DNA of 64,000 nt. Source: Hofstenia miamia (lineage: Eukaryota; Xenacoelomorpha; Acoela; Hofsteniidae). This document shows, one piece after another, positions 1-12,184 of this stretch. Position 1 is the stretch's first letter, and every line of letters starts with the position of its first letter. The notes beneath the pieces are model-generated. The model saw only the letters and a list, made by a program, of their open reading frames with translations, had not been told where the DNA came from and searched no databases. The position numbers were made by a program, and so were the translations under genes. The DNA lies in assembly GCA_900660155.1 (NCBI GenBank), contig CABFPE010000412.1, positions 429,504 to 493,503 of the forward strand, written 5' to 3'.

Positions 1-647
1 TGTGGATTCCACAAAACTTTAGAAGAGAATTGTTTAACTTGTTAATTATTTTTGTGGATTCCACAAAATATTTGAAATTTTCTGAAACTAAAATATTAAT
101 AATAAAAATGGAAAATGTGATTTATTCCATTTTTATGTGACTCTATGTTCCTTATATTTAGTTTAAATATAGAACAAAGGAAAAATTTCAATAGCATTTC
201 AATTGGGTCAAAATGACAATTGAAATAAATAAATTTTTTTATCAATTAAAAAGTGAGTTTCTATTAAATTTAAAAAACTTAGTTTAAACAAAAAATATAA
301 CAAATAAATATTTTATAACAATTTGATATTATTAGACCAAACGTGAATGACTGAGTTCAACTCATATTCATAAAGCAAATAGTCTTTATAATTTTTGCAA
401 GAGAAATTTTATTTGCTATTTGCAACTGTAAAGTGTTTATCAAACATTTTATTATAAACGAGTTATATTCATTCACTTGTAAGTTTTCTAAGTGTGCAGT
501 TTACCCATTTTTCATTGTTCGAAGTCATGAAGAGTCAGCACATATTATTTGAAATTCGTGGGTGCGCATTCACTAGCATTTATTACATTAAGGAGCTATT
601 ACTTTTGGTGGATGATAAAATATACATTATTACAGTGCATTAATCAA
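1..647. other. AT-rich stretch with two TGTGGATTCCACA palindromes
   Basis: No coding region is supported here. The near-palindrome TGTGGATTCCACA occurs at 1-13 and again at 53-65, each followed by AAAA. A partial match (ATGGATTCCACAA) lies near 5385. It could be a terminal or subterminal motif of a mobile element whose other part lies outside the window. The rest is simple AT-rich sequence. Confidence 0.35.
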
Positions 648-889
648 AGAAGGACTTTGACTGTTTACCAGGGCATATACAAAAAGCATTCAATTGGTAT
701 CAACGTAACTTCCATCATATAGCATTTACAGAAGGAGCCATAACAAATCAACAAATGTTTCAATTTATTGATTCATTAAAATTGTCCGATAGAAAAGAAA
801 CAGTGTTTTGGGCATGTGATGATATGAACTGTGAATTTTTAAGCCAGTTAATCTCTCAACCTGTGGAAAATTTACTCGATTACGGATAG
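648..889 (+). pseudogene. Coding-like island, possible virus-like fossil
   Basis: An open frame without a good start codon encodes a peptide containing LPGHIQKAFNWYQRNFHHI, then TNQQMFQFIDSL, FWACDDMNCEFLSQL and PVENLLDYG. The order (an LP-x-H-x3-A-x-W-x3-NFH segment, then a conserved strand, then a CxFL...V.NL.DYG end) resembles short proteins I have seen repeatedly in mobile or virus-like insertions of invertebrate genomes, but I cannot name the family. No neighbouring host exon joins it. It is best treated as part of an old element together with the islands at 1100-1666 and 3166-3600. The family assignment is inference. Confidence 0.3.
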
Positions 890-1099
890 TGATACCCGCA
901 GAATATGGAGAATTCTATAGACTGTATAAAAGACTATTTTAAATTTGTGCATTGCATGAAAACTCCAAAAGGTAAATTATTATCAACATTTGCTAATTGT
1001 AAATTTAAGAAATTTATTGTAAACCCACTATAACAAATAATTAATGATTTTTACTAGTATTATTTTTATAAACTATGCATGTATAAGTAAGCAATACTA

Positions 1100-1666
1100 T
1101 ATTTTTCTATTTACTAAATTCCAATACAATATGATTTACATTATTGCCACTGTTTGCGATTTCCATGTCATTACTGTGAAAAAGTTTTTTATTTACCAGA
1201 GTCTTGTAATTCTCGCCCAGTGCATTGACATAGCGCTTCGGAATGAAGTAGTAGAAACCATTGTTGAGTCTTATCTTTACCATGATACCATATCTTGTAT
1301 TCAGCTGAACAGCATCTTTGATTGTTAGCCATAGTTTTTTGGTAGTTCGCTAGCAGGACTTGCATTTGAAAAAATACAGCTTGGAGGCTGGGAATTAACA
1401 TCGTTTAAGCATTGTAAAACATAATCATCCTTGCTCGTGTTGGGGAAGACAATCTCATTATTACTGACTATAGGACGTCTTCGTTTGTGTTGAGTCTTGC
1501 ATTGTTCTTTTACAGGCGCAGGTGGTGGGGGCATCATCTCCTGTGTTAGCGGGTTATAGCCATGCGAAGGTGGTGGGGTTCTGCAAAGATCATCAATTAG
1601 ACTGCTCAATGACCCGGATGCTAGCATTTCAACAGACATTGCCAAAATTGAGAGATGAAATTGCAT
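1100..1666 (-). pseudogene. Coding-like island with YG...FxP strand motif, possible virus-like fossil
   Basis: The minus strand holds a 113-residue open frame (1325-1666). It starts near a methionine and is rich in proline and basic residues (MMPPPPAPVKEQ, KRRRPIVS). Next to it lies a second coding-like stretch (about 1130-1330) in which TRYGIMVKIRLNNGFYYF and IPKRYVNALGENY can be read. The YG-x2-VKI-x-L-x-NG-x2-Y/F-F-x-P pattern recurs in the plus-strand island at 3288-3506, so the two are diverged relatives. The pattern suggests a small beta-rich, perhaps OB-fold-like protein, which is inference. The family is unresolved and the copy looks broken. Confidence 0.35.
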
Positions 1667-1867
1667 AAGAGAAAAATAATGATTTTATCTGATGAAATGA
1701 GGTGAATATATAGATTGACCCAGAGTTGGAACCGGCCAGAAATTTTAAGGCCGGGGCCGGTAGTTGGCCGGCAACAGCTAATACCGGCCGGCCGGTTTTC
1801 GGCCGGTAAATTATATTTACATTGTATATTTAATCTATGCAAGTACATTGTATATGTATATATATAT

Positions 1868-1901
<34 letters not shown>

Positions 1902-2603
1902 NTTTCAACAGACATTGCCAAAAGTGAGAGATGAAATTGTGTAGAAGAAAAATAATGATTTTATCTGATGAAATGAGGTGAATATATAGATTGACCAGCC
2001 AATGGAAATACATTGAACTTATGAAAATTAATTATTGGTTGAAAAAATGTGATATAATAAATGTGTTAACAAGGAATTTTGAAAAGAAGAAATGCAGTTT
2101 TTTGAAAGTTTTCCCAAATTACATTGTATGTGCAATCGTCTGAAAATCATGGAAAAAGCAAAATGTAATGTGTGATAATGAGGTATATTAACAAAATGAA
2201 ATGTAATGTATGCAGCAGAAATCATCTTCTCAAATGATGTTTATTAATATGTATTCTATATATTGTGTAATCTTTTCAGCAAATAGTAAAGTTCAACTAC
2301 ATAATGTAATTTGTAGAATGTATTAAGATGAGTATTTACATGCAATATTAAATAAGACAAATAAAAACAAAATCATTAATGCTTTGAAATACAAAAACAC
2401 TAAATATACAACAAAGAATTGTCGAATTTAAGTGTATGTACATTTTTCTTTCCCATTTTTGAGTGTTTATACTAATATTTTCATAAAATTAGCATTTTGT
2501 TCATTGCCTATGATGAAAAGATTATTCAGTTTCTACAATGATTCAAGTGGTGGCAGTGTACTTTATTCAACAATGTAAATCATTTTTACATTTTAAAAAA
2601 CTT

Positions 2604-2990
2604 TGGAAATGAAATGTAAGTCATAAATGTGAAAAAACTTCAGAAAAGAAATGTAAGTCATAGACATGGAAAATGTTGTAGAAAAAGATGTAAGTCACAA
2701 ATGTGTAAAAACATCAGAAAAGAAATGTAAGTCATAAATGTGAAAAAAATTTGGAAATGAAATGTAAGTCATAAATGTGAAAAAACTTTGGAAAAGAAAT
2801 GTAAGTCATAGACATAGGAAAATGATGTAAAAAAAGATGTAAGTCACAAATGTGAAAAAACATTGGAAAAGAAATGTAAGTCATAAATGTGAAAAAAATT
2901 TGGAAATGAAATGTAAGGCATAAATGTGAAAAAACTTCGGAAAAGAAATGTAAGTCATAAAATGTGACAAAACTTTGGTAAACAAGAAAC
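2604..2990 (+). repeat. Minisatellite of about 37-40 bp units
   Basis: About nine to ten imperfect tandem copies of a unit built around AAATGTAAGTCATAAATGTG, followed by an A-run and CTTYGGAAA, fill this stretch. Unit length varies by a few bases and some copies carry CATAGACATG instead. Unit length is not a multiple of three, and I see no continuous reading frame. Confidence 0.75.
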
Positions 2991-3165
2991 CAACTTTCAC
3001 AAATAAACTCTCCAAAAATGACTGATTATTTCATTAAAAACATTATTCTAGTTAAAATGTTACAATTTTCACCACTTCCACCTGATATCAAGGCTTGTTG
3101 AAATGTTCAAAGTTTTTAATAAATAACCCAGGCATTGAACACTTTTTCAATTTTTAAATTCAGCA

Positions 3166-3600
3166 ATGACTCCAAAAGCTGCTTACAAATCTAATGCTAA
3201 AAAATCTGCAAAAGTTGGGAAGAGCAAACAAGAAATTCTCTTGCAAACCCCAAAAATGCGTTTTGGAAGCCAATATTACCAAAGACCATGTATTCCATAG
3301 AGACTATTGGTAAAGTAATTCAACCTGAGGAGATCAGCAAACTGAATGAAATCTCAGAAGAGCATCAAATTAAATACATTCCCATTAATGAATTAAAAAT
3401 TGGTGAGTGGGAAAAAATTCGCAACACATTCTGTATCCAGACAAAGTATGGTCCAGCAGTGAAAATTATACTGGAAAATGGCAACTGCTTCTTCTTACCC
3501 AGGTGATATGTGGAAAAAACTAGAGGTGGAAAATACAAGATGCTTATTGGGCTTAGAATTCAACGTGGTAAAGATAAACCAGCATTATATCCTGGAGGCA
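3166..3600 (+). pseudogene. Coding-like islands: basic leader and YG...FFLP protein, possible virus-like fossil
   Basis: A short frame starting at 3166 encodes a lysine-rich leader (MTPKAAYKSNAKKSAKVG, ending QYYQRPCIP). An adjacent frame at 3288-3506 encodes IPINELKIGEWEKIRNTF, QTKYGPAVKIILENGN and CFFLPR, and GKYKMLIGLRIQRGK follows. The TKYGPAVKI-x-L-x-NG-x-CFFLP segment matches the pattern of the minus-strand island near 1130-1330. I do not recognise a host gene. Both islands may be parts of one type of small element or virus-like insertion, now decayed. The stretch ends at the single N at 3602, so its right side is unknown. Confidence 0.35.
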
Positions 3601-3664
3601 GNCGGCTGAACCGGCTTCTACCGGCCTCTACAGGCCGGTAGCCGGTTCCATCTCTGGATTGACC

Positions 3665-4690
3665 AGCCAATGGAAATACATTGAACTTATGAAAATTAAT
3701 TATTGGTTGAAAAACTGTGATACGATAAACTGTGTTAACAATGAATTTTGACAAAATGTGAAATATGGTTTTTTTGAAGCTTCCCAAGAACCATATAAGC
3801 AATGTATGTATAACCTTTTCGAAATTATGGAAAATATGATAAGCGTAGTTTGTCACTGTGTTCTGTAGCCTTTACATGTAATGGAAAATTAGTTTAATAT
3901 TTTAAGTATATCCGACAAAGTATTGTAAATTAGCCAATAGAAAAATCACAAATGCGATGAAATTGGCCATAACATGAATCACCATAAAAATCAATTAAAA
4001 AACCTAATTAGTAATAAGTGTCAAAAAGCACTTTGCAAGTTATTGCAACCTGTCAGAAATTCATTAGTCAAGTATGTAACATTGCTGAAAACCTATTAGT
4101 GATCTGTCAATCAAATGGTGAGTCACTAAAAAACACTCCTCCAATATCCGTGAATCACTAGAGTTCAAAATGTCAGTTTGTGACGTCTCGTCATGACTAT
4201 GTATACTACTAAAATAGTTTACTGGTTTAGAAATGAAAATATTGTTTTTGTAAATGAAATAGTGTGTTTTGAAAACAAAATGTGGTCTTTTTGAAAAAAT
4301 TCCAGAAAAACGAGATAAACACTGTACTTGCAAGCTATCGAAATTATGGAAAACATGATATGATAAATGTGTGATAACGATGAATATTAACAAAAAACGG
4401 TGTGTAGCCTTTGCATGAAGTATAATACTGAAAATAAAACATTGTACGTAGCAATGGTTAATCAATTGAACAAGTGTACATAACGTGTGGTATAGCAAAA
4501 CACACCACGAATGTAAACTAAATTGAGTCATCGTGATATGTGTATATGTTGGCCCTAACATGAATCATTGTAAACCTATTTGAAAAATCAATTAAAAAAG
4601 TGTCACAAATCAATTAGCAATTGTCAAAAACTCATTAGTGTTAATAATGTCAAGTGGATAAGTCAGCAATTAAACACCCGTCAATATCCA
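3665..4690. repeat. Two diverged tandem copies of a roughly 540-bp repeat
   Basis: Blocks 3665-4150 and 4190-4690 share, in order, a TTTTTGAA(A/G) segment, a CGAAATTATGGAAAA(C/T)ATGATA segment, TGTAGCCTTTRCATG, CATGAATCAC/T, AAATCAATTAAAAAA, a CATTAGT run and a closing TCAATATCC(A/G)TGAATCA. A third partial relative lies at about 2080-2220. The copies are strongly diverged and carry no gene I can support. Confidence 0.5.
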
Positions 4691-4816
4691 TGAATCAGCT
4701 AAGTGTTACGATAACTTCAAGGTGTCCCAATGGGAAGGGGCCTCGTCTTCCATCACTACTGACGTATTCAATTTTTGTAACAATTGCAACAAATGAAAAA
4801 TTTAATATATTTTGAC

Positions 4817-7257
4817 TAGGGATGTGCCGGAATCCGGAAAAATCGGCAATTACGCAACCAGATCCGGATATCCTGTATCTGGTAAAATTTAATTAGCTCA
4901 CTGGATTTTACTGGATAATATATTCTGAGATAAGACTTGATTTAAAAATGAAATTCTCAAGGGAGAGGCTATATTTTTCCATGATATGGAAGTTGTCATG
5001 CAGCAAAAAAGTTTTTCTGACATCAGCACGTAGTATATTCAATATTTATTTATTTGCATTCGCAAGAGGTCAATATTACTTGAAAAATGAGGATGTTCTT
5101 CATTTTTTTAAAAAAAAGGTTGCTGAAATGTCATAAAAGTAATATTTTGGCAGTTCCACTAAAATTTAGATAAAAACTTAAAAATTAATGCTGGATTGTG
5201 ACTGTTTTAAATCATTTTAAATAAAACATATATATTCATCCAATTTCAATTAATGTACTTCCTGGCATAATACCAAAAAGGTTTAATTGCTAGTTAATTA
5301 TTGTTGACCCGACCCACTGGTCAATGTGTTTCGCCATATAGGTTGGCAGCTGAAAAATATTAAATGAACTAAATATATTACATTTCATGGATTCCACAAG
5401 GCACACGTGCCATGCATATTCAGTCAAAATATATGAGGGTTGACAATCTAATTGCTTCAATTAAGGCTGCTATCATAAAAAATCAAAGTTTTTCTAAGTT
5501 TGGCAGAGTTGAAATTCCATCAGATATTGTTGATTTTGGAAATGGTACCCGCGAAATAATCAACTATATCAAATAACGATTAGTACATATTGGCTTCAAT
5601 GCTCTAATAGATGGACATTTAATCGGAATTATATGCCAAGATACGAAAATGTAAAAGAAAATCAGCTGCAGTTGAGAGATGTTTCTTTATGTTAAGATAA
5701 GATAAAATAAGATAAGATAATCTATATTCATTTGAATTTTTTTACAATATTTTACTGATATTTCAAATGAATAGCGTCATTAACTACTATGTACAAAAAA
5801 TGAAATAAATCAAACAGCACTGACTAAAAAATACACTGACTACGGATAGCTTACTAATTTTGATTTATTGTATAATCGTTATTATAAAATTTAAATCCTA
5901 TCCATGATCTACCTGATATAAACTTTTGTTTGAGAAATAATAATTTTAATTGTTTTTTGAATTTTTTAAGGTTGTCTATTATTTTCATTTCTTTTGGCAA
6001 TATATTCCAGTTATAAATTGCAGTATTAATAAAGGATTGACTCATGATATTTTTATTAAATTTAACACGTGAGTAGTTTTTTGTTCGTTTATTTTGCTTC
6101 AGACAATCTGTCGAAAATGAGAATGATATCTCGTTGTAGGGTGGTATTTTCTTTATGAATTTGAAGAAATAAATAATAATATTGTAAATAATTAACTCTT
6201 GTGGAAAAAGAATAGATTTAGAAATATATTCTTTTGTTTTAGAAGAGTTTTTATTACAAACATTTAATGCCCATTTTAGTTGAACTCGAAGCTTTTTTAA
6301 CATTTGGCTGTGTACATTAGTATATAAGATATTAGCATAGTTTAAATTACTCATAACAAATGCATGAAACATTTGAATTACTGCAATTGGGGGTAACTGT
6401 TGGGAAACATGGGATATCTTTCTAATACCTATAGCCATTTTTTTTAATAATAGTATTTATTTGCGACGTGAAATTAGGATTTGAATCTATTATTACTCCT
6501 AGATATTTAAACTTATTAACAGGTATAACAGATGAATTATTGAAATTAATTGAATAGTGGGAGATGTCCGTTTTTTCCTAAAAGGTTGCATTATGCAAAA
6601 TTCAGTTTTTTTCGTATTAATACGCAATCTATGCATGTTAAAATAGTTGCTCAATTTTATACAATTCGATTCAATAACTTTTACAGCTTTATCTAAGGAT
6701 TTATTTCCGCAGTAAATAGATGTATCATCGGCGGCGTATTGTGTTATTTTGCACTCCGTAATTTCCTTCATGTCATTCACATAAATATTAAAAAGCAGGG
6801 GACCTAGTATGATTCCTGGAGGTACACCATTATTGACAGACAACCAATTTGAAAAAGTATCATTTAATTTAACTCGCTGAAGGCTATTAATTAAGAAAAC
6901 TCTTGACCTATGGCAGAAATCTTAACCACAATAATAAATGAAAATTTATGTGCTGTCATTATAATTTAGTGTAGTTGCTTTAAAAAGTTGACACTATTAT
7001 GTAAAAGCTTTTATTTGTTTTTATCTTGTTCTCAGTAATACATAAACGTTTTATATTGCTTAAATGGATCATTTTTAAGAATTAATGGTCATGTTTTAGG
7101 GCATATTTAACAAAATTCGGTCACATTTTGTCATAAATATAAGCTCATATTTTGTTTTTTTAAATCATTTCTGGTTGCCTAGTAATAATTGAACAATATG
7201 TTATCCGGCAGTCAAATTATCAGGTATATTCAATTCACTATCCGGATCCCATCCCTA
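4817..7257. mobile_element. hAT-type element (TAGGGATG termini) carrying a nested LINE
   Basis: The left end reads TAGGGATGTGCCGGAATCCGG. The right end read on the minus strand is TAGGGATGGGATCCGGATAG. Flanks are ATTTTGAC on the left and GTTTTGAC on the right, a 7-of-8 match consistent with an 8-bp hAT duplication. About 0.87 kb of the left part and 0.3 kb of the right part are AT-rich without a recognisable transposase. Around 5400-5570 a coding-like stretch (SFSKFGRVEIPSDIVDFGNG) is visible but unidentified. The interior 5690-6910 is a separate minus-strand LINE. Confidence 0.65.
5690..6910 (-). mobile_element. 5'-truncated LINE (reverse transcriptase 3' half) nested in a hAT element
   Basis: Minus-strand frames encode the reverse-transcriptase stretch GVPPGIILGPLLFNIYVNDM (6499-6843) followed by YAADDTSIYCGN, the catalytic YxDD box with alanine at the variable site. 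A second frame (5854-6438) encodes the connection and C-terminal region: MFHAFVMSNLNYANILYTNV, WNILPKEMK. The tail lies at about 5690-5735 and is made of (CTTAT)n when read in the element's sense. The family looks like the APE-type jockey/CR1 group from the motif spacing, but I cannot fix the clade. Endonuclease and N-terminal reverse transcriptase are absent, so it is 5'-truncated. The two frames are not continuous. Confidence 0.75.
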
Positions 7258-7690
7258 GTTTTGACCTAGATGCTCTTCAACTAGAAGCGCAAAACAATCC
7301 AAACTTTACTATCAGACATCATGAAAAAACAGGACAAAATTGCAATTCTGCATAGGTCTGCCAGCTTGACAAATTAATGGAGATGAGTTTACCCTCTATG
7401 ACTGCAACCATTATATGCCTCAAAGACAATCAGAATTTGGCATTGGGTAGAAGGTACCAACTCAATTTATTGACAAGAAAGACTGCTCTACTGATGAAGT
7501 ATGTAAAAATCAGCTAGAGATTCTAAGTAAATTGAAACAGAGTAAGCGGAAAACTTCATCGATTCTTTTGGTTGACTCAAATAAAAGGTTTAATGTGACA
7601 TTTTTACAACTCAGAAAAAGGGGGTGTTAATATTGCAAATGAAATGGTAAGCAAAGATGGACAGATTAGTCCTCTCTCATTTAACTTCGA

Positions 7691-8390
7691 ATATCCAAAC
7701 TAAATCATATTGTTCTAATTGGTATTGGTAATAACCTTATTGAAACTAAAGAATTTTGAAAATTCTTTAATATGGACGCATTTATGGGATGTGTGTTCCC
7801 CCGTTGGGGTGAAAATTTGTCCTAAAAATATTCCTGTGCCTGAAGCATGTGACAATCGAAAATCATATCAATTTTCAATAATACATTTGAGGCATTCTAA
7901 ACATTCCAATTCCCCACATATAATATTCAGACAATCTTGCGCACAAAAGCCCATAGGGGCAGCAACTGATATGAACAATTTTGATTTCTATAGACAGACC
8001 ACATAATTTCCGTGTATCCACGCGAAGGCGACAGTGAACGGCTTCACGATTATTACATTTGTAAAAACCAGACATCTGTTACCACTTCAAGAGGTTCAAG
8101 CAACTACTTCGCTTGAAAAGCTTCCCATCAAAAAGCGAGCAACATGCCAGATGTGAAAAAGCAGAAAAAAACAAGAAAAACTTGCCAACATTGTTGCTAA
8201 TACATTTATGGACCACTAACAAAAAATGCGTACAACTTTTCCCTTTAATAAAATAAAAAGATTTTCTGTTTTTGAATTGTTACATGCTACGTTTGTTTGT
8301 ATATAAGTAATGTCGGTTATTTGACTTATTTTAGACAATGATGATATAAAAGCTTAAGTCCAATGAACTATCCTACCGTCAAACAATGAT
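7691..8390. other. Intergenic, no supported gene
   Basis: Short open frames on both strands overlap each other and show no family motif. The 95-residue plus frame (7719-8006) and the 66-residue minus frame are mutual shadows. Nothing else is supported. Confidence 0.4.
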
Positions 8391-11285
8391 TAGCAAAAAA
8401 ATAAAGCAAATTCCAGCCCAAACGAACATACGTTGAATGCTCAAATAAAAATGGTAACCGTTAAATTGACGCGAATTCACTACCTAGGCTTAACTGAAAA
8501 AATCTTATACAAATTTCCACTTATGTAATATATACATTAAGTATTTAGAGACAGTTAAGCACTAGAAATTCAGGAAATGATATGCAGCCATTTGGTTGTA
8601 GCCTCTACTACTTTGGTAAACAGTAACAATCTTAATTTAAATTGCAATTTGTATTGCATTTAAGTTTAAGAACGAAACACTACTATAGGTCAAGTGACTG
8701 ATTACAAATGTATTAAATAATTGCAAAATTGCGCGTTCTGCCATATGTTGAGCAAAATGTCAAGTACATTTTATGCCAATAGTATCTTTGTTTGAACGTT
8801 CAGGAAATGAGAGCTTTGAATCGAAAGCTATGCCTAAATATTACGAGATTCTGTTTGTGAAGACTATCTTATCATTAACTCATAATTAACAGTTATGGGT
8901 ATCCACTAGTTTAACGTAGGAACTCCGTATGTGAAATTGTGACTTGCTCTAAAAGTACCCTAAAAGTAAAGCATCAAATAATGGCCAATGCTTTTACATG
9001 GCTTTCAACATCAATTTCAGAAGCAGCCAAGTAAGCCACAACCCAAATTTAACATTTACCAGGTGCTCCACATTAACCAGAGCCTAGAAAGCTATTTAAT
9101 TCCTTGCTTATCTTCAGGCCGTTCGATCAATTTATATGCGATTAGAATCAATGTATTCAAATAGAGTTCTACTTATTGGATTGAGTTTTTAAAAAAAATT
9201 TCGAGAATTTTTCAAATATAACCAAAATTCAAGTTAAAGACGATTTCAAGCTTTCAAATAAAATTAATGGGGTTCGTGCGAGTTCAATAACTAGTTTTCT
9301 CTTCCAAATTTCGCGAATGTTGCGTTGTATAAATTTCGAGAATATCGTTACGAGATGAAAAGGTGTACGCATACGCATTGCAATACCAATCTGAAAAAAT
9401 ATGGACTCAATTTTCTATTGGAATGCATACAAGACCTAAAACACATCATGAATCATAATCAGCCACACTTTTTGCAATAGATTTAAAAGTTAACACATTT
9501 TAAGAATTATTACGTTATTGTAGTGTTACAAATTGAGTAGTACATTTCTTCATGGCTTATGCTTAACTAAAACTCTTAAGACTTAAATTGCTAAAAATGA
9601 AAAGTAATATCTGTCAAGCGTGATGACTAGACCACTTAATCACAAAGAAAATTTTGAGTGTAAAATCCGGCGATATGTAAGCCATACCATATTTAACCTA
9701 ACAAATTACAACAAACTTGATTGTAAAAAGAAGAAACAACTCCAAATGAAACTATAGCTATAATTTAAAGCAAGACGCAAGTAATAAAATTATATTTTGT
9801 GCTTCTAAAAACAATGCAAGCATCGAAATTTTCATTTNAGCAAAAAAATAAAGCAAATTCCAGCCCAAACGAACATACGTTGAATGCTCAAATAAAAATG
9901 GTAACCGTTAAATTGACGCGAATTCACTACCTAGGCTTAACTGAAAAAATCTTATACAAATTTCCACTTATGTAATATATACATTAAGTATTTAGAGACA
10001 GTTAAGCACTAGAAATTCAGGAAATGATATGCAGCCATTTGGTTGTAGCCTCTACTACTTTGGTAAACAGTAACAATCTTAATTTAAATTGCAATTTGTA
10101 TTGCATTTAAGTTTAAGAACGAAACACTACTATAGGTCAAGTGACTGATTACAAATGTATTAAATAATTGCAAAATTGCGCGTTCTGCCATATGTTGAGC
10201 AAAATGTCAAGTACATTTTATGCCAATAGTATCTTTGTTTGAACGTTCAGGAAATGAGAGCTTTGAATCGAAAGCTATGCCTAAATATTACGAGATTCTG
10301 TTTGTGAAGACTATCTTATCATTAACTCATAATTAACAGTTATGGGTATCCACTAGTTTAACGTAGGAACTCCGTATGTGAAATTGTGACTTGCTCTAAA
10401 AGTACCCTAAAAGTAAAGCATCAAATAATGGCCAATGCTTTTACATGGCTTTCAACATCAATTTCAGAAGCAGCCAAGTAAGCCACAACCCAAATTTAAC
10501 ATTTACCAGGTGCTCCACATTAACCAGAGCCTAGAAAGCTATTTAATTCCTTGCTTATCTTCAGGCCGTTCGATCAATTTATATGCGATTAGAATCAATG
10601 TATTCAAATAGAGTTCTACTTATTGGATTGAGTTTTTAAAAAAAATTTCGAGAATTTTTCAAATATAACCAAAATTCAAGTTAAAGACGATTTCAAGCTT
10701 TCAAATAAAATTAATGGGGTTCGTGCGAGTTCAATAACTAGTTTTCTCTTCCAAATTTCGCGAATGTTGCGTTGTATAAATTTCGAGAATATCGTTACGA
10801 GATGAAAAGGTGTACGCATACGCATTGCAATACCAATCTGAAAAAATATGGACTCAATTTTCTATTGGAATGCATACAAGACCTAAAACACATCATGAAT
10901 CATAATCAGCCACACTTTTTGCAATAGATTTAAAAGTTAACACATTTTAAGAATTATTACGTTATTGTAGTGTTACAAATTGAGTAGTACATTTCTTCAT
11001 GGCTTATGCTTAACTAAAACTCTTAAGACTTAAATTGCTAAAAATGAAAAGTAATATCTGTCAAGCGTGATGACTAGACCACTTAATCACAAAGAAAATT
11101 TTGAGTGTAAAATCCGGCGATATGTAAGCCATACCATATTTAACCTAACAAATTACAACAAACTTGATTGTAAAAAGAAGAAACAACTCCAAATGAAACT
11201 ATAGCTATAATTTAAAGCAAGACGCAAGTAATAAAATTATATTTTGTGCTTCTAAAAACAATGCAAGCATCGAAATTTTCATTTT
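8391..11285. repeat. Identical 1.45-kb block present twice around a single N
   Basis: The sequence from 8391 to 9837 is repeated from 9839 to 11285 with no difference that I can see by eye, and a lone N at 9838 separates them. The most likely reading is two overlapping contig ends that were scaffolded but not merged. A real tandem duplication would not be expected to be this exact and to end exactly at a gap character. The block is AT-rich and I see no gene in it. Confidence 0.85.
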
Positions 11286-12184
11286 CAAGCAACAGGATAG
11301 CATTGTTTTGGTTTAATTGTACAACAAAATTAGACAAATATAATGAAGAACGCTTGCACTGTATCTCATAAAATATAATTTGGCATGAAATGCATTTCGT
11401 GCATAGCGAACAAGTAATCGTCTGAAAATAACTCTATTTCATTGTAAGGATTTAAAATTTTGCAAACATCAATAAACGCGCTAAAAGTTCTTTGCGACCA
11501 TTTTAACTTCGACATAATCGATTGTTATTAATCACTGGTATAAATAACAAAACTATGCATTTCTACTGTAAGTCTTCAAAACAGTACATATAATGATATT
11601 CATTACAATTAAAACAACACACAAATGAAATTTTATTAAAGAAATAGCTCACAAAAACTATAAAGCTAACAAATTGTGATGGTATGATATAAAGCAATGG
11701 CTACACGAAAATAGACTTTAACTAATGACGCATTTCTCACTTTGTTGATTCTAAAAATCAATCTTACACATAAAATCTAATTATATTGGTATAAAATTTA
11801 AATTTACATGTATGTTGTAAATCATATTATATGTACAATCAATCAAAGAACTTCGAAATTGATTTTTGGACCCATGGCCGTTCATTAAGTCCCAAGGTCG
11901 GCAGGTACTAGAAAAATTGCATTGCATCCTCCTCGCGGGCATGCCCGTAACTATTCATACTATTTAAAAGTCATAGTGAAGCGTGCCAGAACTTCAGTAT
12001 AGATACATGGAATAAACAGAATGCTAAACAACGCCACATTTTGAAACTGAAACTATCAACGACATTTATAACCAATCAGCTAAAATGCAATTCCAAAATG
12101 CTCATCAACACGTGATATTGCATCAGCAAGGAACTAGTACTATTGGCTTGTGAAGCAGTGTTTGTTGAATTTCGAGGTTAACAT

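Larger units (their letters stand above)
1721..3656. mobile_element. hAT-type element ends with 8-bp target duplication, interrupted by another contig
   Basis: The left terminus starts CAGAGTTGGAACCGGCC at 1721. The right terminus at 3656, read on the minus strand, starts CAGAGATGGAACCGGC, giving a terminal inverted repeat of about 16 bp with one mismatch. Both sides are flanked by GATTGACC (1713-1720 and 3657-3664), the 8-bp duplication expected of hAT elements. GGCCGG-rich subterminal repeats follow on both sides. Between single Ns at 1902 and 3602 sits sequence that itself carries the uninterrupted target (GATTGACC then AGCCAATGG near 1990). The middle is therefore not the element but a contig of a related or empty site. 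No transposase is visible. Confidence 0.7.
4796..7690 (+). pseudogene. Decayed coding-like sequence split by a hAT insertion
   Basis: Left of the hAT element the plus strand reads MKNLIYFD. Right of it a coding-like stretch continues with LDALQLEAQNNPNFTIRHHE and then, further on, DKKDCSTDEVCKNQLEILSK and SSILLVDSNKRFNVTFLQL. The reading is broken and I do not recognise the family. It may be another part of the unknown islands nearer the window start. Virus-like origin cannot be excluded, so it is described only as a fossil. Confidence 0.25.

Noticed and set aside
1044-1328. 94-residue plus-strand open frame
   Set aside because: It is antisense to the minus-strand coding-like island and has no motif. 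It is treated as a shadow.
2604-2990. CRISPR-like array
   Set aside because: Units are tandem without unique spacers and the genome is eukaryotic. It is a minisatellite.
4064-4561. 165-residue minus-strand open frame
   Set aside because: It lies in a diverged tandem repeat, is rich in H/F/L from AT-rich code, and shows no family motif or codon signal.
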